Of a stretch of DNA of 64,000 nucleotides, positions 26,662 through 34,614 are shown piece after piece. The position numbers and the translations under genes are program-made. The first letter of the stretch is position 1; every line of letters begins with the position of its first letter. Below the pieces are notes generated by a model that was not told the DNA's origin, did not search any database, and was given only the letters and a program-made list of their open reading frames with translations. The stretch lies in the NCBI RefSeq assembly GCF_011397115.1, contig NZ_AP022822.1, positions 851,001 through 915,000 on the forward strand, in the 5' to 3' direction. This DNA comes from Enterococcus saigonensis. GTDB taxonomy: Bacteria > Bacillota > Bacilli > Lactobacillales > Enterococcaceae.

Positions 26662-28098
26662 TTAATAAGCGCGAGCAATCCAGAGTGTATGTTTTGCTGG
26701 TTTGCCGCTAACTAAGTCAAATTCTTTTTTCATTGGAACTTCAAAGGGAATATTTCGAGTAGTAAAACCAGTTTCTTCTTTGATTTTTGCTTCTGTCTCT
26801 TCGCTACCATCCCAGCCAACTAAAACAAAGCCTGGTGTAGTACCTTCTTCATTACATTTGTCAATATGGATTTTCAATTCGTCTAGTGTGTTGATATCAT
26901 AGTGTTCGTTAGCTTTATTACGAGCTTTTGCTTTTTCTAGTAGTCGTTTTGGCATGATTGCTAATTGTTCTGCTACATAAGCATCTAAGTTATCAAAAGT
27001 CACCGTATTCTTTTCATCTAAATCTCGTACTTTTACCATCACGTGCCCATTTTCTAAATCACGAGGACCACATTCAATTCGTAGGCAAGCGCCTTTTAAT
27101 TCCCATTCATTGAATTTATAGCCTGGAGAATTATCCGTATCGTCTAGACGGACACGGTAGCCAGCTTGTTTAAAGGCAGCAAATAATGTATCTAATTTTT
27201 CCATAATAGCTGGATTTTTCTTCCAAGGACCAACTGGCATTAAAACAATCTGCGTTGGTGCGACAGTTGGTGGGAAAACGAGTCCCTTGTCATCGCCGTG
27301 AGTCATAATTAAAGATCCCAACAAGCGAGTTGACATGCCCCAAGAAGTTGTATGCACGTGAGTATGTTTGTTTTCTTTTGTCAAATACGTAATATCAAAT
27401 GCTTCTGCAAATTTAGTCCCCAAATAGTGAGAAGTACCTGCTTGAACAGCTTTGCCGTCTTGCATCATCGCTTCAATTGAATACGTATCAACAGCACCGG
27501 CAAAACGTTCAGAAGGTGTCTTTTGTCCTTTGTAAACAGGGATAGCTAAAAATTCTTCTGCTAAACGCGCATATTCGTCTAAAATAGCCATTGTCCGTTT
27601 TCTTGCATCCGCTTCATCTGCATGAGCGGTATGTCCTTCTTGCCATAAAAACTCAGAAGTGCGTAAAAAAGGTAAGGTTTTCTTCTCCCAGCGAAAAACA
27701 TTCGCCCATTGATTGATTTCGTACGGCAGATCACGATACGAATTAATCCAATCAGAAAAAGCAGAACCAATCATAGTCTCAGAAGTAGGTCGTAGCGCTA
27801 GCGGTTCATCTAATTTTTCATCCCCAACTTCTGTTACCCAAGGCAATTCAGGAGCAAATCCTTCAATGTGATCTGCTTCTTTCATAAAGAAGCTTTTTGG
27901 AATTAACATGGGGAAATAGGCATTACGAATATCTTGTGTTTTCAAAAATTTATTGAATTCCTCTTGGATATGTTCCCACAATTCAAAACCATCAGGGCGA
28001 AAAATAATTGAGCCACGTACAGGCGAATAAGCCATTAATTCAGCTTGTTGAATGGTTTTTAAGTACCATTCAGTGAAGTCATTTTTTTGTTCAGACAT
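26662..28098 (-). CDS. proS: Prolyl-tRNA synthetase, short archaeal/eukaryotic-like type
   Basis: A class II synthetase of 478 residues that charges tRNA-Pro. Motif 2 (WANVFRWEKKT), the LRPTSET motif and a C-terminal zinc-like domain ending in Tyr (LWIARAY) match the archaeal/eukaryotic-like ProRS group. The roughly 180-residue editing insertion of the usual bacterial ProRS (about 565-570 aa) is absent. RBS AGGAGG precedes ATG 28098. The leader carries a T-box, so the gene responds to uncharged tRNA-Pro. Enterococci normally carry the long form, so this may be a second ProRS, as in Bacillus cereus; a genome-wide check is needed. Confidence 0.93.
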   Translation of the reverse strand: MSEQKNDFTEWYLKTIQQAELMAYSPVRGSIIFRPDGFELWEHIQEEFNKFLKTQDIRNAYFPMLIPKSFFMKEADHIEGFAPELPWVTEVGDEKLDEPLALRPTSETMIGSAFSDWINSYRDLPYEINQWANVFRWEKKTLPFLRTSEFLWQEGHTAHADEADARKRTMAILDEYARLAEEFLAIPVYKGQKTPSERFAGAVDTYSIEAMMQDGKAVQAGTSHYLGTKFAEAFDITYLTKENKHTHVHTTSWGMSTRLLGSLIMTHGDDKGLVFPPTVAPTQIVLMPVGPWKKNPAIMEKLDTLFAAFKQAGYRVRLDDTDNSPGYKFNEWELKGACLRIECGPRDLENGHVMVKVRDLDEKNTVTFDNLDAYVAEQLAIMPKRLLEKAKARNKANEHYDINTLDELKIHIDKCNEEGTTPGFVLVGWDGSEETEAKIKEETGFTTRNIPFEVPMKKEFDLVSGKPAKHTLWIARAY

Positions 28099-28119
28099 AG
28101 TGTCTCCTCCTAAATAAAT

Positions 28120-28395
28120 TACTTTTTTTGACTTTGTTTATAAAAGACAAAATAAAAAACGCATCTCATCCTATAAAAGGACGAAATGCGTGAATTTCGC
28201 GGTACCACCTTTATTGACTGTTTTAACAGTCCAACTCAAAACAAGGATAAGGGCCCTAACCCGATTATTTTCATAATCAATACTGTCGGGAGGTTCAAAA
28301 AATTAGTGGGTACCAAATTTTCAGCAAAACATTGGCTCTCTAAACCATAATCTTAATACTAATCCGACTGTCTCTATGCTAATAGTAAACACTAA
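28120..28395 (-). promoter_or_regulatory. T-box leader controlling proS
   Basis: On the minus strand the conserved T-box core GGTGGTACCGCG (28198-28210) precedes a terminator hairpin (ACGCAT...ATGCGT, about 28154-28191) and a T-run. Upstream, stem I is closed by GTCGG/CCGAC, with an AGTA specifier-loop motif on its 5' side. A CCT triplet right before CCGAC is the best candidate proline specifier. Placement of the specifier is by eye only. Confidence 0.9.
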
Positions 28396-28416
28396 AAATT
28401 GCAAGTTAAAATTATT

Positions 28417-30264
28417 CTAAGTTATAAGTGATAAAGATAAGGTAATCTGATCTTTGTAGTCATCTTGTAATTGTTTTAGTTGACCGCGATATTTCTTTGC
28501 AACTTTTTCAATGACAAAAAGATCCAGTTCTTCTTTTTGAGAAAAATTTGTTGTGATGCCGCGATCAAAAATATTAGTATGATAATGAGCAGTGTGAGTG
28601 CAGCTAATTTGTAACTTTTCATTCATGTATTCAATCCGTAAATTAATTTCTCGTTTTTTAGGATCATGGATGGCGTAAGTCTCTCGGGTAGCGTGTTCTA
28701 AAAGATGAATTAAAATTTGACTTAAATCATCATCTGCCACGTTTACATCTTGGGGTAAATTGGCGAGAAAATTAATGGCAATACTTTTTTGTTGAGCATT
28801 TTTTTGATAACGATTTAAAATCAAATTCGTTAAAGTATGCTCAGAAAAGTTGCGAATAATATTTAACTGATCAGTTTCTTCTAAAAGCTTTTCTAAATAT
28901 TCATTTACTGCTGGTAAATTACCATCACTGCTCAGGTCTTTTACGAGTAATAGATTTTGTTTGAAATCTTGGCGTAGCTGTTCTAACTCTTGTAGGTGAT
29001 GAATAATCGTTTCATGATTATCCTCTAATAACTCTGTTTTTAACTCTAAAAAATGCATTTGGCGCTTATTTTGCTCGCTAGCAGTCAATCCTTCAACAAG
29101 CGTATAGACAAAAATAACTAGTAAAATTATAGCGAACAATAAACCCGAAATATTAACAAGGTAAAAATTTGATTGGGCTACACTGGTAATGTAAATAAAA
29201 CAGTGGGCCATTGCAACCAAGACAATCCAGGGTGTACAAATGACAAAAAAACGATTTTTTTGATGGGCTTCTGTGATCGCTGCAATAGTTGTCGCTAATG
29301 TTCCAAAAATATTTGCAGCATCAATATAGAATTTTACTTCAGGTAAATCAATTTTGGTTAAAACAGCCCAAAGTAAAATTAAACAATCAAAGCTGATATG
29401 AAATATTACCCAAAGGCGATAGTATTTTTGGCTTTGCTTCATTTTTAAACAATAATAAGAAATCAAGAAAATCGGAGTAAAAATTGCTAAAAGCAAAGCC
29501 ATAGTCGAGTTAACTAAGGGGCTAAACAGTAATCCGGCTAGAATATCACCTGCAGCAGCTTCTAATGCAATAGTTAGAGCAAAACAGGATAATAAAATTA
29601 ACTCCCAGTTTAAGTTTTTTCGCTTAACTAATTCAGCGCCACTAAAAATCATTATTGCTAAACTGATAAAAGTGCAAATAATTAAGATTAAAATTTGTGG
29701 TAAGGAAACAGAGACGACATAAGATAAAAGTGAGTCTGAATCCCCAATGAATACTCGAGCAGGAATACCTGCGTAGTTTTTATATGGGCTACTTACTTCT
29801 AATCGTAAGGTTTTGCCCACGTAGTTTTTAGGCAATTGTACTTCTGTCATGATATTGCCTGGATTTTTTCTGCCTAAAAAAGTCGGTGTTGCAGTTTTGG
29901 AACTATGCTGATAGAGGATTTTGCCGTCGACCGTCACTTTTAACCACTGATGATTTCCTTGAATTAATAAAGTTGGGTTGGAAACTTTACGAATCATTGT
30001 TCGTTCCATTACCATTGTTTCTCCTGCGGATACGCTATTTAAGCGTTTCACATAACGACTTTTAAATAAAGTAACAGGATCATCTTTAGCGTAATAGACC
30101 CAAGTGTCTTTTATTTCTGCCATGGATGATTGTGAGAATGGGGCATTTAAAGCATGAATAAAAAAGATCCCTACTGTAATGAAAACGGCAATGACAAGCA
30201 GATAAGGAATCCAAATCATTTTCTTATTATATTTCTTTTTGGTTTCATTATTTAATCTTTTCAT
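28417..30264 (-). CDS. Degenerate GHKL-type sensor protein (pseudo-histidine-kinase)
   Basis: The 615-residue membrane protein has an N-terminal helix (17-37), an extracytoplasmic beta-rich domain (about 45-175), seven or eight helices (about 182-392), a coiled coil (398-430) and a C-terminal GHKL-like domain. The dimerisation segment reads LRQDFKQNLLLVKDL (430-444), where AgrC/DcuS-like kinases have RHDYKNHL, so the phospho-acceptor His is Gln432. The N-box position (about 517-528, LIHLLEHATRET) lacks its Asn, and the G-box (about 577-594) lacks GxG. It should not autophosphorylate. Overall layout recalls 7TM sensor kinases. RBS AAAGGA precedes ATG 30264. No response regulator is adjacent. 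Confidence 0.75.
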   Translation of the reverse strand: MKRLNNETKKKYNKKMIWIPYLLVIAVFITVGIFFIHALNAPFSQSSMAEIKDTWVYYAKDDPVTLFKSRYVKRLNSVSAGETMVMERTMIRKVSNPTLLIQGNHQWLKVTVDGKILYQHSSKTATPTFLGRKNPGNIMTEVQLPKNYVGKTLRLEVSSPYKNYAGIPARVFIGDSDSLLSYVVSVSLPQILILIICTFISLAIMIFSGAELVKRKNLNWELILLSCFALTIALEAAAGDILAGLLFSPLVNSTMALLLAIFTPIFLISYYCLKMKQSQKYYRLWVIFHISFDCLILLWAVLTKIDLPEVKFYIDAANIFGTLATTIAAITEAHQKNRFFVICTPWIVLVAMAHCFIYITSVAQSNFYLVNISGLLFAIILLVIFVYTLVEGLTASEQNKRQMHFLELKTELLEDNHETIIHHLQELEQLRQDFKQNLLLVKDLSSDGNLPAVNEYLEKLLEETDQLNIIRNFSEHTLTNLILNRYQKNAQQKSIAINFLANLPQDVNVADDDLSQILIHLLEHATRETYAIHDPKKREINLRIEYMNEKLQISCTHTAHYHTNIFDRGITTNFSQKEELDLFVIEKVAKKYRGQLKQLQDDYKDQITLSLSLIT

Positions 30265-30603
30265 AATGTTAAAGTCCTTTCACCGCTCAAAAGATCTGGT
30301 AAAGAATAATTATTTGTTTATTTCTTTATATCTATTATTGTTTTTTTGTTATTTAATAACAGCGTATTTTTAAAATTAATAGAATGCTTAGTCGGCAATA
30401 TTCTTCAGTTTAAATTAAGTTTAAATGTTATTTAATGATAGGTCAATAATCGACGGTAATTATTTTTTAGTTTATATTAAAAAGAGAGTTATTTGGTAAT
30501 AAAAAGGATTTAAATGGAGTTAGTTACTTTTAAACTATCTTTTATATGTGATATAATCGTTTTATAATTAGAAAACAAAAAGAATTGTATGAGGGAGGGG
30601 GAC
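30265..30603. other. Divergent AT-rich intergenic region
   Basis: A 339-bp gap between the pseudo-kinase and the signal-peptidase-like gene. The plus-strand extended -10 TGATATAAT (30549-30557) serves the latter. No confident promoter was assigned for the minus gene, and no operator palindrome was recognised. Confidence 0.55.
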
Positions 30604-31113
30604 ATGTCGAATTTTAAACAAATGGGCCTATTTGGTTCGGTTATTGTCACAATTATAATGGCGCTGGCTTTGTTGATTACATTATTACCACATCTATTCG
30701 GAATGACGGTTTCAATTGTAAAAGATAGTGACATGCAGCCGACTTACCCTAAAGGAAGCTTGATTTTTGTTCGTCAAATAGAACCAGAAGACATTTACGT
30801 TGGAGAAGTGGTTACTTATTATGTAAATCAAGGTGAAAATATTCAAACCCGTAGAGTGGTTGCTAAAGAAGATAATCAAGTTTTTTATACAAAAGGTGAT
30901 GGAAATGAACAAATGGAAATCGGGTATGTAAGCAGTCGGAATTTAATTGGACAGCCCATTATTCATTTACCGTATTTGGGACACTTTGTTTCTCGGGAAC
31001 TTTTAGATTTAGTGCAGCAAATATTTTGGTTGATTGCTGGATTTATCACATTTACGACAATTTGGCATTTGATAGAACAAGTGATACATAATAGACAAGT
31101 TCGCAACTATTAA
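30604..31113 (+). CDS. SipW/S26B signal-peptidase-like protein lacking catalytic residues
   Basis: The 169-residue protein has an N-terminal helix (8-30), a short extracytoplasmic beta domain and a C-terminal helix (about 138-158), the layout of the ER-type SipW family of signal peptidase I. The nucleophile box, normally SGSMxPT, reads DSDMQPT: Asp43 stands where the catalytic Ser should be. The general-base box, normally THR, reads TRR with Arg83 in place of His. The TKGD box (96-99) is kept. It therefore looks like a non-proteolytic pseudoenzyme. ATG 30604 follows GGGAGG; ATG 30589 is an alternative start. A terminator overlaps its 3' end. Confidence 0.8.
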   Translation: MSNFKQMGLFGSVIVTIIMALALLITLLPHLFGMTVSIVKDSDMQPTYPKGSLIFVRQIEPEDIYVGEVVTYYVNQGENIQTRRVVAKEDNQVFYTKGDGNEQMEIGYVSSRNLIGQPIIHLPYLGHFVSRELLDLVQQIFWLIAGFITFTTIWHLIEQVIHNRQVRNY

Positions 31114-31135
31114 TTTAAAGGTTGCGGACTTTTTT
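31098..31135 (+). terminator. Terminator overlapping the signal-peptidase-like gene end
   Basis: AGTTCGCAAC (31098-31107) pairs with GTTGCGGACT (31121-31130), followed by TTTTT. Confidence 0.8.
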
Positions 31136-31170
31136 GTTCCTACGTATAATGACAAAAGCGAGGTGGAGAA

Positions 31171-31851
31171 ATGTTAAATGAAATGATGGATAGGCCAGTT
31201 GTGGATGCACGACTAGTTGAATATATGCGTACAAAACAAAAACCTTTGGCTGGTGCAATTGGAGAATTAGAAGAAATTGCCCATAAAAGACGGGTACCAA
31301 TAATTCCTCACGAAACAGTAGTTTTTTTACAGTTTTTGTTAGGACAAATAAAGCCAAAGGAAGTTTTGGAAATTGGTGCGGCAATTGGTTTTTCTTCTAG
31401 TTTGATGGCACAATTTGTAGGAGAGGGCCACGTTACGACGATTGACCGATTTGATTTGATGATTAAAGAGGCAAAAATAAATTATGAAAAATTAGGTTTG
31501 ACCGAAAAAGTGACTTTATTAGAAGGTGATGCGGCTGCAATTTTACCAACTTTGACAGGTCCTTATGACTTTATGTTTATGGATAGCGCGAAGTCAAAAT
31601 ATCTGAGCTTTTTACCCGAATGTTTACGTCTATTAAAAGTTGGTGGGGTCTTAATGGTAGACGATGTTTTCCAAGGAGGTACCATTTTAGATCCAATTGA
31701 AGAAATTCCCCGCAAAAATCGCAGTATCCACCGGAAATTGAATCAGTTTTTAGATGTAGTGATGACACATCCAGATTTAACTTCGACTTTAGTACCTTTA
31801 GGCGATGGTATTTTATTGATTACTAAGGAAAAAGAAACGATTTCGTTATAG
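31171..31851 (+). CDS. SAM-dependent O-methyltransferase, YrrM/CCoAOMT family
   Basis: A 226-residue class I methyltransferase. The SAM site is VLEIGAAIGFSSSLMA, the acidic loop TIDRF follows, and the metal/substrate motif is FMDSAKSKYLSF with DDVFQGG. Bacillus YrrM (TrmR) of this family methylates tRNA wobble uridine, which is the likeliest role. ATG 31171 follows GAGGTGGAG. Confidence 0.88.
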   Translation: MLNEMMDRPVVDARLVEYMRTKQKPLAGAIGELEEIAHKRRVPIIPHETVVFLQFLLGQIKPKEVLEIGAAIGFSSSLMAQFVGEGHVTTIDRFDLMIKEAKINYEKLGLTEKVTLLEGDAAAILPTLTGPYDFMFMDSAKSKYLSFLPECLRLLKVGGVLMVDDVFQGGTILDPIEEIPRKNRSIHRKLNQFLDVVMTHPDLTSTLVPLGDGILLITKEKETISL

Positions 31852-31909
31852 TTTAATTTCCATTTAAGTTAGATAGATTACCTTGTATTAAAAAGAGGTA
31901 AATCTGACT

Positions 31910-32737
31910 ATGGTAAATAAGTGGTTAAAGGGAGTTTTATGGTTGGGATTATTGGGCTTTTTATTGAATACTTTTCATTTAAGTGCAAAAGCAGAAAATA
32001 ACCAAGCGACGATGACGTTGAAAAATGAAGCATTGGTGATGGTACCAGGAACTGGTGCAACTGTTGATCGTTTTGATAAACTAATTGCTCAATTGCAAAA
32101 AAAAGCTGCTGTTGAGGTTTTGAAAATTACAGTTCAAACAGACGGACAGTTAACCATTAAAGGGGAGCTGTCACAAAAAGATATTCGGCCTATTATTGTA
32201 ATTGGTTTTGCTGATAGTTCAGAAGAAACAGTTCCGCAGCAAGCGATATGGTTTCAAAAGGCAATGGAATATGTCCAACATTGCTATGGCGTTGAAAAGT
32301 ATAGTTTTCTTGGACATTCTAATGGCGGCTTGGTTTTGACAGAATATTTGGAGTATGTTCATCTTACCGTTGATCCTCAACCGACTAAAATTCTATTTTT
32401 AGGAACACCATTTAATGATGTGGGATGGAAGTATAACGAAATGGCAACCTCTTTAACAAAAGTAAAAGCTAGGAGTGCGATTTTGCAGCGCTATCTAAGT
32501 AAGAAGCAGCGTCTATTAAAAGAGATAAATGTTATTAGCATAGCCGGAAATGTCACCAAGGGCAATTCAGATGGAGTAGTACCCGTTACAAGTCTTTTAG
32601 CGGGAAGGTTAATTTATGGCGAAAGTCAAAGTTATGAAGAATTCGTTGTGGCAGAAAATGCCAAGCATAGTCAGTTGGTGATTCACCCAACTGTTGTAAA
32701 TTTTGTCCAAGATTTTTTATGGTCAGAGAAAAAATAA
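31910..32737 (+). CDS. Secreted alpha/beta hydrolase (DUF915-type)
   Basis: A 275-residue protein with a signal peptide (about 1-28, cleavage near AKA) and an alpha/beta-hydrolase domain. The nucleophile elbow is GHSNGG (Ser137), with LGTPF after it, and a late SDGVVP and KHSQL supply the likely Asp and His. Related cell-surface hydrolases act as lipases or esterases; the substrate is unknown. RBS AAAGAGG precedes ATG 31910. Confidence 0.82.
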   Translation: MVNKWLKGVLWLGLLGFLLNTFHLSAKAENNQATMTLKNEALVMVPGTGATVDRFDKLIAQLQKKAAVEVLKITVQTDGQLTIKGELSQKDIRPIIVIGFADSSEETVPQQAIWFQKAMEYVQHCYGVEKYSFLGHSNGGLVLTEYLEYVHLTVDPQPTKILFLGTPFNDVGWKYNEMATSLTKVKARSAILQRYLSKKQRLLKEINVISIAGNVTKGNSDGVVPVTSLLAGRLIYGESQSYEEFVVAENAKHSQLVIHPTVVNFVQDFLWSEKK

Positions 32738-32758
32738 CGTGTTTATTAAGAAAACTGA

Positions 32759-32787
32759 TTGACATTAGTTAGTCAGTTTTCTATAAT
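32759..32787 (+). promoter_or_regulatory. Consensus promoter of tRNA-Arg
   Basis: TTGACA (32759-32764), a 17-bp spacer and TATAAT (32782-32787), ending 17 bp before the tRNA. It sits inside an AAAACTGA/TCAGTTTT hairpin (32751-32780) that may also end the hydrolase transcript. Confidence 0.9.
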
Positions 32788-32803
32788 TGATTTTGTTGCT
32801 GAT

Positions 32804-32877
32804 GTCATAGTAGCTCAGCCGGATAGAGCATCCGCCTTCTAAGCGGACGGTCGGGGGTTCGAATCCCTCCTGTGACG
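32804..32877 (+). tRNA. tRNA-Arg (anticodon UCU)
   Basis: A full cloverleaf can be folded: acceptor GTCATAG/CTGTGAC, D stem GCTC/GAGC, anticodon stem TCCGC/GCGGA with loop CTTCTAA (anticodon TCT at 32838-32840) and a T arm with TTCGAAT. It reads AGA/AGG. CCA is not encoded. Confidence 0.96.
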
Positions 32878-32880
32878 CTA

Positions 32881-32917
32881 AAAAACCACTAGAAATATTA
32901 ATTTCTAGTGGTTTTTC
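32881..32917 (+). terminator. Terminator after tRNA-Arg
   Basis: AAAAACCACTAGAAAT with ATTTCTAGTGGTTTTT, a 16-bp perfect stem three bases past the tRNA. Confidence 0.93.
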
Positions 32918-32959
32918 TTTGTTTTATATTCTGATAAGCAGTTAGTTGTTTATATTCGT

Positions 32960-33112
32960 TTAGTAGACTGTACGGCGGGTGAATTTAAAACGTAGCGCTT
33001 TATTTTTTCTTTTAGGTGGGTTTTCTTTTAAGGCGCTTTTTATGATTTTTTCACGCGATTGTTTGGAATCATCGATGCGACGAGCTAAAATTTCTTCTTT
33101 TGTCGTTTTCAT
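32960..33112 (-). CDS. Small basic protein of unknown function
   Basis: A 50-residue open frame with a perfect RBS (GGAGGGATTACT before ATG 33112). It begins MKTTKEEILARRIDDSKQSR and ends with a very basic tail (KRKNKALRFKFTRRTVY). The composition suggests nucleic acid or ribosome association, but no family was recognised. It stands alone on the minus strand. Confidence 0.65.
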   Translation of the reverse strand: MKTTKEEILARRIDDSKQSREKIIKSALKENPPKRKNKALRFKFTRRTVY

Positions 33113-33212
33113 AGTAATCCCTCCTAATGATTAATATAATAATAGGTTATCATCGGTACCTCTTATATTTCGAAGATATTGCTTGTGGTTTAGTGAACAT
33201 TACTCCTCTTTT

Positions 33213-33263
33213 AAAAAATAAAAAAGATAAACATGGCATAAAGTTTAACTGCAATGTTTATCT
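33213..33263 (-). terminator. Terminator of the Fe-S_biosyn-like gene
   Basis: On the minus strand AGATAAACAT (33263-33254) pairs with ATGTTTATCT (33234-33225) and runs into a long T tract. Confidence 0.85.
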
Positions 33264-33281
33264 ATATCAGGATTGAAATTT

Positions 33282-33626
33282 TTATTCTGCCGGCTGAAAA
33301 GTAACGTTCATATCTAAAATTCCTTCGTCAGAACGCAAAACGAAACTGCCATAACTTTTATTACGATCGAGTATAATATTAGTGGGTAAAAAGTTTTTTT
33401 CATAGTTTGATGTATAAATGGAATAGTGATCATTTTGTAGTTGGATAATAAAAGGAACGATTTTTTCTTTAATCGGCTTAATTAAAAAACGATCGCCAAT
33501 CATACAGCACCCTTGAGCTGATGAAAATTGATTTGATCCATCGTTTAATGCTAATATAAACGAATTATTGTCGGCTAATTTTGCTGCTAGGTATGGAGCA
33601 GCTTCATTTGTAATGCTCATTTTCAT
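33282..33626 (-). CDS. HesB/IscA-like (Fe-S_biosyn) protein, YqkB type
   Basis: A 114-residue protein that resembles the YqkB branch of the Fe-S biosynthesis fold: start MKMSITNEAAPYLAAKL, a core LALNDGSNQFSSAQGCCMIG, and a SIYTSNYEKNFL strand. The three spaced Cys ligands of true A-type carriers are absent; only an adjacent Cys pair remains. A role in Fe-S chemistry is doubtful. Its own terminator follows and an RBS (AGGAG) precedes ATG 33626. Confidence 0.65.
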   Translation of the reverse strand: MKMSITNEAAPYLAAKLADNNSFILALNDGSNQFSSAQGCCMIGDRFLIKPIKEKIVPFIIQLQNDHYSIYTSNYEKNFLPTNIILDRNKSYGSFVLRSDEGILDMNVTFQPAE

Positions 33627-33689
33627 GTTATCAACTCCTAGTCTTTAGTATAAGCATTAGCGGCGAAAATGAAAAATAGGATGCTTTTA

Positions 33690-34337
33690 CTAACGATTCT
33701 TGCTTAAAATGAAATCATAGTCATGGGTGGATTCTTTATCTGTGGAGGTTGTTTTAATTTTTTTACCGGTAAATTTTAATTCGAGCTGCGTAACGTCATC
33801 AGCGTCAGTTAGCCTTTCTAAGGGGTAGGCCGCTGTTCCTGACACAGTTTTATTTGCGGCAATCTCTCCGCCAAATTCATCCATAGCTAAATTCCCCATT
33901 GTTGGTCTGCTGGTGTTGGTGGTTAAAATTCCTTTTTCCGGAACTATGTTTACCGCAGTATCACCAGTTTCGATGGTAAAATGGATTAGAACATAACCTT
34001 CGTATTCCTTATTGTTCTTATCTTTATAATCTTTGATTTTAATAATTTTACATTCATCACTGATAATCGTTACATTTTCCCAATTGGTATCTTTTAAAGT
34101 GACATCGTATTCTTTGGTACCAACTAATTGGGCTTTAGTAGCACCCGTATTTTCTGCTAATTGCTGATATTGCGCCTGATTAATTAATAAATCGGGATTT
34201 TTATCCATACTAGTGGCTGTTGTTTTTTCCGTGTTATTTGTGTTTGTTGTCGATGGTACATCATTTTTTGTTTTTTCTTGGCAACCAGATAATAACAAAG
34301 CTGTAGTTATTAGTAGGGGAAGCAGTATCTTTTTCAT
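33690..34337 (-). CDS. Putative lipoprotein with Ig-like domain
   Basis: A 215-residue secreted protein with a lipobox (LLLSGC near residue 18), a Thr/Asn/Lys-rich linker and a C-terminal beta-sandwich-like region (about 95-210), similar in kind to DUF4352/DUF5067 extracellular domains. ATG 34337 is chosen over ATG 34343 because AAAGAGG then has 6-7 bp spacing. Function unknown; anchored to the outer face of the membrane. Confidence 0.75.
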   Translation of the reverse strand: MKKILLPLLITTALLLSGCQEKTKNDVPSTTNTNNTEKTTATSMDKNPDLLINQAQYQQLAENTGATKAQLVGTKEYDVTLKDTNWENVTIISDECKIIKIKDYKDKNNKEYEGYVLIHFTIETGDTAVNIVPEKGILTTNTSRPTMGNLAMDEFGGEIAANKTVSGTAAYPLERLTDADDVTQLELKFTGKKIKTTSTDKESTHDYDFILSKNR

Positions 34338-34452
34338 TGTCATCCTCTTTTCATTAGAAAAATTATTCTTTAATTAAATTTTAACATTTGTGTAAATCAG
34401 TGCAAGCGAGAAGTCAGGCTTTGGGCTGATTTTATTCTAAAGAAGCATATGC

Positions 34453-34458
34453 TATAAT
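34453..34458 (+). promoter_or_regulatory. Probable -10 element of the glycosyltransferase gene
   Basis: TATAAT at 34453-34458 with a weak -35 (TTTTAT, 34430-34435). It leaves a 156-nt leader before the ATG, in which no known riboswitch was recognised. Confidence 0.5.
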
Positions 34459-34614
34459 TGTGGTTAGATTAAAAAATAATTTTTTTGTTTTTTAGGAAAA
34501 TACGTTGCAATCACGTATTTTATTTATTGTTTTGCAAATAGAGGTTTACGCTTAGAAACTAAGTAGGTAGATAGTATAGGCGAGCTTTTAAATTAGATTT
34601 GAAGGGATTTTATT

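Noticed and set aside
33690..34337. Lipoprotein as a phage or plasmid exclusion protein
   Set aside because: Only a lipobox and a beta-rich domain are seen; no mobile-element genes are near.
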